A DNA stretch of 64,000 nt from Thysanoteuthis rhombus (taxonomy: Eukaryota; Mollusca; Cephalopoda; Oegopsida; Thysanoteuthidae): NCBI GenBank assembly GCA_963457665.1, contig OY735231.1, positions 32,741,702 through 32,805,701 of the forward strand. Direction: 5' to 3'. Of the stretch, positions 53,199 through 62,100 are shown piece after piece. Made by a program: the position numbers and the translations under genes. The notes beneath the pieces are model-generated. The model saw only the letters and a list, made by a program, of their open reading frames with translations. It was not told the DNA's origin and made no database searches. How positions within the stretch are numbered: the first letter of the stretch is position 1; each line of letters begins with the position of its first letter.

Positions 53199-56100
53199 CT
53201 GGGAAAGAAACAAATAGAGATACTTGCCGTGAGAGATCAGCAACAATTGACCAAAAATGTATAAGATGAAGAAGATTTTATATTAAAACCAGGGTTGCCA
53301 GATTTGACCAGAAGGAGAAAGAATCCGAATCCTATCTGAGAGTTGTAGTCAACATGTACCTGGCAATAATGTTGAATTTGGAAATCGGGAGAGTCTTGAC
53401 CCGCCTCAAGACGCTGATATTGAATCTCTGTCTGTGTTGGCCAAGTCTCTTGGATAAAGATTGGGTTATCTCCCCTTCTGCCAAATTCTAGCAATCCTGG
53501 TTAAAAGACTAAATGTTATTCTATTTGTTTAATCAATCTATTTTTTCTTTCTTCCTCTAAATTTAAATTTAGTTTTCGTTTCTTTTATTTAACAAAATGG
53601 AGCGATTAAAAATAATCCATGACCTTCAAATAAGCAGTAAGAATCAGAAATCAGAGAAAAGTATCTTCCGATCGTCATAGAATGTAAACGACTCGATCGT
53701 CGCAATAAATAAAACAACGAAAATGAAAATAAAAACTAATTAAGACGTACAAATAACTGATAAGACAAAAATCGTTTCTTTGAAATATTCCTGTGAATAC
53801 GTGTTTTTTTACGCTTTAAGGAAACAAACCAATAAATACAATAGCTTTTTTGGAAAGAGACAAGAAGAGGAAAGAATAATTTATAGTTCTCACCATTGTG
53901 ACAGATTATTTATAATGGTGCGTATGAAGTCAAAGGGCGTAGCTGAGGAGGTGAGACTGGAAGGGGAAGCTTTATGAATAGTAGTCCAGTCACTGCATTT
54001 CTACTAATATTATCAAATGTGACAAATCTCACTAAATCCTTTTGAAAGGTGTACCCAAGATTCCCCAGTAAAACCAATGTGGACCCCTTGAGGCCTGCGG
54101 CTACCAGGTTGAGAACCAATGCAGTGTTGGGGTGGGGATCTCCAGCTATGCCCCTGCATAGGTTATTCTATTAAATGCTTCTTCCCTGAACTGTTTATAA
54201 ACGCTTCAGTAGATAAAAATGCAATTCAGAATGAAATCATTGCATCAGGATGATAACTGATCTCAAAACTTTCGACACTTGTTAAGCAGACGAACATGAT
54301 TTCTTATTCAAGCAAAAGACGGACCCAGGAAATAATTCCAGAGGGGAAATGATTCCACAATCAAATTTTCTGCAGAAAAATAGAAGTTACCCAAATTAAA
54401 ACCCCCAAAAGTAAAATAGGCCCCATATACTTATCTTACACGCATGTTGATGATAAGTGTTAACATTCTAATACTATGGATTTAAAAATTCAAATATAGA
54501 AGCTTCTGCGTATTTTTTGATATCTGTGCATAAGACAACTATTGTACGATTTCATTTTTCTACTATTTTTATTGAGAAATTTGGTATTTGATAAAGTAGT
54601 TTATAAAGTAATATGATGTTGCATTTTATTTGAGAGTCCTACTTAAGTACACTCACAAGCAATTATTTTTGCAGTGGAATTATGTCCGCGGTGGAATTAT
54701 TACCTTTTCTTCAAAAGACTAACCTCTGTTATGATTCCATCCGATTTCTGAATGCGCATGCACTCTGAACGATCTGTTCCCACCGAGAAACAGTGTGTGA
54801 GCGGCAGAGCTTGTCCATTACGAGACAAAACTACCCGAACCATTCCAACATTGGCCACAGTTATCCAATATTTAGTGGAGCCGTCTCTTCCGTCGGGCAG
54901 TTTTCTCAAGTGACAGACCGCAGCTGAAGCCCCCATTTTCTGTCCAGTAGCTTTTAATTTCCTGGGGAAAAATAGAATTGAAAGGTAAAAAGTCCTCTAT
55001 GTTGAGATGCTTCTGTGATAACTGTTACCATAGCTGCCAATGCCCCCCTCCGCCTATGTTTTTCACCAACCATCTGGTATTCTGGGTTTTTATTTTGAAA
55101 ATACGTCCCAAGATATTTTTCTTTCATGCCTCAAATGAATGAATTCTTGAAAATAACTCATATCAAAGTAGATGTGTTTAAAATAACTATCCCCAAGCAA
55201 GTTATTGATAGATCAGTCATTAAACGCGGTTATATCTCATATGATACGTGTGATGTTATAGTAATAGCTATAACCGCACAATTAACAAGAAAATTCGGTC
55301 GGAAATTGACACTTGACGAAAAAACAAAAACGCCAAACACGTAAAAAAAGTTGATTTAATCGTCATTAGCAACGGAATGTTTACCTTCTCAAGAGGAATT
55401 GAAAGATAGGAGTAGTGATTATTATGATCTATATATAAAAGTGAGTAAAATACAATTATGTTTCTATTTAAACTTGATATTTTTATAATCTGTTTTTTTC
55501 TTCTTCTTCTTGTGTTGGTTTTTTTGGCGAGCCTGATCTTGGGGTTTAATTGCAATCTCATTGGCAGCCCTGGTTGCTACGTAAATGAAAATGTGAACAA
55601 GAAAGGCAATGAAAATGTAAAAACTACAGGGTGTCTCAAAAGTGACTTTATATTTTCTTTTTCATTTTTCTTTACAGATTTCTGTCCAATCACAGTTAAA
55701 TTGATTTCAGTCGATAGCTCAATGTTTGAGAAGTCTTTTAACACTTGAGCTCTATATATATCCAAACTATCTTGGCGATGGCGTTAACGTTATAACTGAA
55801 ACGCTGAATGGCAGTCAAACAAGGGTTAGGGATAATGATATTTCTTCGGGGAGCTACATCAAGAGCAGAGCTCATGCAGCAAGATCAAGTGACCTTTACC
55901 GGCTCAGAGGAAGAATCAGGGATTATTGTGCAGACATCTCACTCGGAACGCTTAGTGATGTCACGAATGCCTGGGTCAATCACTGGCTCAGCTGAATTGC
56001 CATGACGAATTTGGCTCACTTGTAGAAATCCACCAATGGAGTATAATAATTACTTCATTAGTCGACTTCTACAAGTGAGCCAAATTCGTCACAGCTCTTG

Positions 56101-59100
56101 GTAGAATTTCATTAACAAAATTCTCGAACATTTTAGTTAATTTGCACCTATTTTCAAGTTTTCATCTGTTTGCTTTGAAAAAGAAGGTGTGTAGTGACTT
56201 TTGAGACACTCTGTATTTTTGTTAACCTCAAAAATGAACCGCAACCTCTGACGCCTTTCATAAATGGTATTAGAGTTTTTCTCCGATGTTCTGAAGTTAG
56301 TCAATTCATTTTTCAACAGTGGCCGGAAACAACAGATTACTGTGAAGTTCAGGTAGAACGAATTAAACTCATTCATTTTCTTCACATATCCCTTCAATCA
56401 ACAACCGGGAGAGTTTTTATTTTGTTTTATTTCATTTTATGTTTTTATCTGTATAGCATCACGATTTCTGAAGAGAAAAATCAATTTATGTACTTGTTTA
56501 CGGCTCGCGATTTTACCAGTATTGTTTTAAAAAATCCATACGCCAAATATAAAATGAAAATTGTTCGAGCGATATTTATTGCCAATGATTGATCCAACAG
56601 ACCAACCAAGCTCTCCATTCAGGATATTTTTTTTATCAAAACCTCTTAACCAGGCCAAATGGTCTAATTTGTTCATATCGAATAACGATTGAGTCTGTCC
56701 AAATCACGACAGTACTGGGGTTGGTAGGAACACTAAGGAAGGTACTTGAGACTTTCGGAGACTTTCTATCAGTCAATAACAACCAGAAACCCGATGTGAA
56801 CACGCATCCCCACCGTTATAACGCAGTTCGCGTTATAACGCGGTTGGATGGTGGGCATGAAAATATCAATCTAGTTCCAAAATAGCTCAGTTGTATCGTG
56901 GTTGGCTTTCTTGGACTCCAACACTCACATTATAAAAAGGATAGCGTGCTATGAAATCTTCATAGTTTCTTCTCTATAATGACCGTTTATGATGTACTGC
57001 TGCACGAATATCGAATTGATACAAACACGCAGACCAACAAAGCCAAATCGTAGCTGTTCATAGATTCCTTCACTAACAAATACCTTTACTAACAAATACC
57101 TTTACTAACAAATACCTTTACTAACAAATACCTTTACTAACAAATACCTTTGGATGTGATTTATGTAACAAAATTTACCTGTGTGCACTAAGCATGGCGT
57201 ATTTCATATAGCTTGTCCCTCCAGAGGGAGAAAGAGGACAATTTAATTCCTCCAAAACTGTTTCCTCCATAATGTCAGCCAGCAACAGTGCCACTTCGTC
57301 GCTTTTGCCGCCATCAAAAATCCCGAAAAGGGCGTCTTCACTTGTTCGGTTGAATTTTGTCTTATTCAGAATTGCAACACACAGCCTAAAAAAAGGATTA
57401 ATGGAAATACATTATACATAATTAAATTCGTAGACGACAGTGTGAATGCACAACATGCATATTGAGTTACGAAAACTACCAACAAAACAAAGTTCCCCTT
57501 TATCTGGTCAAATTAATGGCTTGGTGTCAACTCTCTATTTTTTCAAATCATTGATACGATAAAAAAAAATTTGTGATACCCATAGCAAAACGCACAGAAT
57601 AATTAGAATTGCAACACAAAGCCTAAAAAAAGGATCAATTGAAACAAATTATACATAATCAAATTCGTAGAGACAGTGTGAATGCATAGCATACATATTA
57701 TATTGACTTGGTGTCAACTTCCTATTTTTTCAAATCATTGATACGAGAAAAAATTGTAACTTATGTGATACCCATAGCAAAACACACAGGATAATTAAAA
57801 AATAATATCTTTTTAACCAAATCACAATAAGAAAACGAAGGCACTAAACTCATTTTTTTGAAATGATATACTGATTAATTCGAACTGTAGTCCTCATCTT
57901 GGTTGTTAGAGTCATAACGTTTCGGCTGCAGCACCTCCGACCTTCTTCAATGGCCTGACGTATTTAGTACTGTTCTCAGACTTTCGAACCGACCCTTTAT
58001 TTAATCCGTGGGTAGATTGTCAATTGTTCTGAGGAAGTTCAGTAACATTCAAAGAGTTTCTCGGACGATCGAACTCTTTCTTGATGTTTGTGTTCTTAGC
58101 ACAACGTTTCGGCCGAGTTCAGTCGTTCGAGAAACTCTTTGAATAGAAGTAGATATATTATTATATATCATCATCATCACCATCATCAGTCGTTGTATAT
58201 AGACCTTCCCCAGGATCCACCACGTTTCTCTATCAAGGGCGTCGCGGAGCCAGTATTTTCTGAATTTGTCTAGTTCATCTCTCCATCTTGTATTTTGTCG
58301 GCCTCGGTTTCGTATGTGGTCTCTGGGGATCCGTGTTGTGAGTCGTGATGTCCATTGATTGTCTTTCATTCTCGCAACATGACCAGCCCATTGCCATTTG
58401 TGTTTTCTTATAGATTCTATGATGTCTCTGAACCCCGTTTTCTTTTCGCGTATTAGTTAATTCTTCTCCGTTGAACCGTTCTTGTGATTTCGTTTCTAGT
58501 CGTCCCCAGGGGCGAGATTCTAAAATCGCACAAGCATTTTATAGACCGTACGCTTGAAATGTGCATCCCGGTTGCTTCATCTTCTTTCAAATTTTTCTCC
58601 TGAAAGGTCAGCACTGTGCCTTCCCGAGGACTGCACCCTAGGCTCAATGGTAACGCCGGCCCTGGTCGTTTCTTTGAACCAGAATATATAGATTTCATTG
58701 CCTGATCCAAGGATTAAACTCACGACCCTTGGTGAACAGCAACGTAAGCAGCAATGATAATTCCTCATTTCGAAAATTTAGACATGAAACATTTTTGCTT
58801 TCTGGAAAGAAGAACTGTGTTCTCTTTCACTTAGCCGGTTACACAAATGTTAAGTGCAGGGCTGCAATCTTTTTGTAAAAAATGAATGGTTGAATAATGA
58901 GTGAGAAATACACAAAGATTGTTACGGTGTTAGATGATATCTTATGGCGCCATTACTACTAGACGTGAAAGTGCATGTAAGTACGCATGCGCGTATTTCT
59001 GACCAATCTTATATCTAGAGGTGTAACCGAGGGAAGCGATGTGGAGATATTTTAATATGAACAGGACCCCCAAAACTTTATAAATAGTAGTTCACCTTTT

Positions 59101-62100
59101 GCATTTCTACTGACATTATATAATAACATCTCTCACTAAATGTCGGAGGGTGCCCATCAAGGAGCTAAGTCCCCGGGCCCCCAAATCTCCAGATGTTGGT
59201 ATCCGAATAAAGAATCTTACTTGTTCCTCATGCCAGACGTCTGCGAGAAACCACTTTGCCAGGGCATCTTCTTGTCGTTGGGTGCTTGTTGTTGTGATAA
59301 TGACCTGTTCTGACCCCTCATATCAATCATGCAAACTCGTTTCTTGTGCCTGAAAAACAATATCATCAATAATACAGTAAGGAGATGACTGTCCAATAAT
59401 TTACAGTGTATCGGGAGAGCCTATTGAATATCAGGTACTCTAGCAATAGTGGGATCCACTGCATAATACGCGAAAAAGTTATCCTCCTTGCATTGTATTA
59501 AATCAAAATACTAAACTAAATTATAAAATAATTGTATAAAATAATTGTATAAAATTATAGTTATTTAAAATTGTTTTGAATCAGAAAGAATTATTGAATA
59601 ACTTTGTATAAAATTGTGTATCAAATCGTTGTTATATAATTGATTTATATGAAAATAGATTACTGCTTTTTTTTAATGAAATTATTGTGTTTTGCAAGGG
59701 ATTTTTTCCATGTATATGCAGACTCCTAAATGGAAAAAATGTTGCAAGGGAAATAAGATTTAATCTTTTACGAATATTACGCCCCAGGCCCCACTATTAC
59801 AAGAGTACCGAATATATCCCAAGAAATTCATAAATGAGAACAATATTTATTTGAAGGCGACACAGTTGTTCCAATGTGTATTCAAGTACATGAATTGCAA
59901 ATAAGTATGACATCACCCGTAGAGGGTTTTGAAACACGGTTACACAAGCTTCTGAAATATAGTTTGGGAGTTCAAGTGGCAGGGAAAAACAAAAAAAGAA
60001 AAACAAAAACAAAACAAAAAAAAATGCGCTGATAGACACTGCTTTAATCAATATGGACAATAATCTTATAATTTCCAATGTAAAACTATTGGATTTATTC
60101 AACTGTTTTACGAGCATTACAAAAAGATTCTTGAGAACAAAGTATAAAGCATATGGCGAATCTTGAACAAAATGAAACAGGATTAAGCCAGGTAATTCTG
60201 TTTATTATTTTATCAAAGGGTAAGATAAAATAACTTAAAATGCCTAATCAAAAGTAGTAAAAACTAGAAAATACTAGATAAATGCAAACTTACTTTAAAC
60301 CTTCCAATTCGGCGGCGTCAACGAAGAGATTAGGGTTTCCTGAAATGTCCAGAAGGCTCACCTGGGAGTCCATCAGGTGAGTGACAGACAGGTCATATAA
60401 ACAATTGAAGCCGACTTCAAGAACCTAAAAAACGAGAAGAAATAGGGAATATAAAATAAATTACCAAAATTTCTTTGAAGTAGAAATACATTTTTTCAAA
60501 ATGCATCGATATTTGATTCCTAATACAAGAATGATCTCCCTTGTACTATCTGTATTTCCTACTCAAAACCCATGGCCTTTCCGATTCAATAAAAAAAAAA
60601 CAGATGGTCATGAATTATAAAGATAAAATTCGATATTCTTTGAATATTTGATGCTGAAGAATTATAACGCTAAAGATATCGACAATAGATTACTGAATCA
60701 ATGAGATCGTGTAGTATTCTAGTGAATTATATGTGGTAATAACACATGCATGACACACATTAGATTCGTAAGAAAGTTCAAAAACATGGTGAAGGTTCGA
60801 GAATTTCTTCTCAGGTTAGCTTAATTCCGGACATTCACAATAGCAAAATCAATTGTTTCAAAGCCTTCACAAGGTTAAAAAATATCTCATGAGTAACTGA
60901 GAAAGTGTCGGCTATTTGATTTTCAAGTGGGTTAAGCCAAATCGATGCACTGGATAAATCAGGCACCCGAAGAAGTAATTATTTAACATGCAACAGCACC
61001 GTGAATTCAAAACATCGGATCTGGATCTTATTACGGAAATTATTTCGCTGTTGATCATACGAAAATGGCGCTGCAGTTTAACTTGTAGCGTCTGAAGTGA
61101 AAAGTATCACTTCGAGACTGCAAATGACCAAAACAACCCCGATAAAGGTGGAATCAAGACAGAGAAAAACAAGCCTAAGCTGAGCAATATTTTCTGACCA
61201 ATGAAAATAAAGAAACTGGACTCAAAAATGATCAGTTATGGAGCCTCTAAAAAACTATAAATAATGCTTTTTGAACTTTACAAACCAGTCAGCATTAATC
61301 TTCAAAATTACTAACAACAACACATAATCCTTTATCACACACACACACACATTTTAAGCTTGAATATTTTTTTTCCTTGACAAACTTTAAAAGATGTATT
61401 CAGTGAGTTTTCCTTTAACACTTTTTTATATTGTACAAGTTGAAATAAAATTCCGAAACATGTCCAAGCATATGTGCGACCGCAAACTAGTATACGTTTT
61501 CGTCGTACAAACTTCACAGCTAAACCTCATTCATGCAGATACATTCTTTTGCCAAATATATCAACTAAATTTGTGAAAAATACGCACATAAATTTCATCA
61601 GTTTCTCGTTAAAAACTCTTATTCTTCTTTGCATTCCTTTTACAGATGCTTGTAAGCGGTCATTTATCACTTGTTATCGTTGTTACGTTACCCCTTTTGC
61701 TAGCTGCTACTCCAAGAAGAGGAGAGCTAGAAGAACAACGCCAAAACCTCCTCTCACTAACTTCCGCCCACATACAGTATCACAGAAAAAAATTGCAGAA
61801 CAATATTTTTGCACACAATGATTGCAAAAGTTTAGATATAGGATGAAAACCGGTGTTTATAAGTCAACATGACGTGTAAAGGAAGATGAAGGTTATACTT
61901 TGTTGGTGGTGGGATATGTAGGGAATTGTGCTCGTTGGGAGAGATAAATTTTGTCGGTTTCATTACCTTTAGTTCTGGAGCTCCTTTGAAGTCTGGAAGG
62001 CTGAAAATCATGTTTGAGTTTGCCCTGAGAACTTGCAGTTTCGGGTGGCTGCACAGACTCGGAGGTAGGTGTGTCAAGCAATTGGATGAAATGTTCAATT

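Larger units (their letters stand above)
53199..54723. other. PHLPP intron, 1.5 kb
   Basis: Holds a hAT-like MITE (53290-53500) and a dispersed repeat (53960-54125) shared with 59065-59190. Confidence 0.65.
54962..57178. other. PHLPP intron, 2.2 kb
   Basis: Contains a mariner-like element (55627-56213), a GTTATAACGC-family copy (56838-56940) and a 16-bp minisatellite (57073-57151). Confidence 0.7.
57386..59220. other. PHLPP intron, 1.8 kb
   Basis: Holds the tandem duplication above, a SINE-body repeat (57870-58015), a LINE 3' end (58160-58452), a possible SINE (58600-58760) and a dispersed repeat (59065-59190). Confidence 0.7.

Noticed and set aside
53199-53246. Upstream extension of the PHLPP last exon (Met-Leu-Leu-Ile-Ser start of the long open frame)
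   Set aside because: TTTCTTTCCCAG at 53199-53210 (- strand) is a clear acceptor and the preceding exon joins it in frame with the family sequence TEDG; the extra 16 codons are intron read-through.
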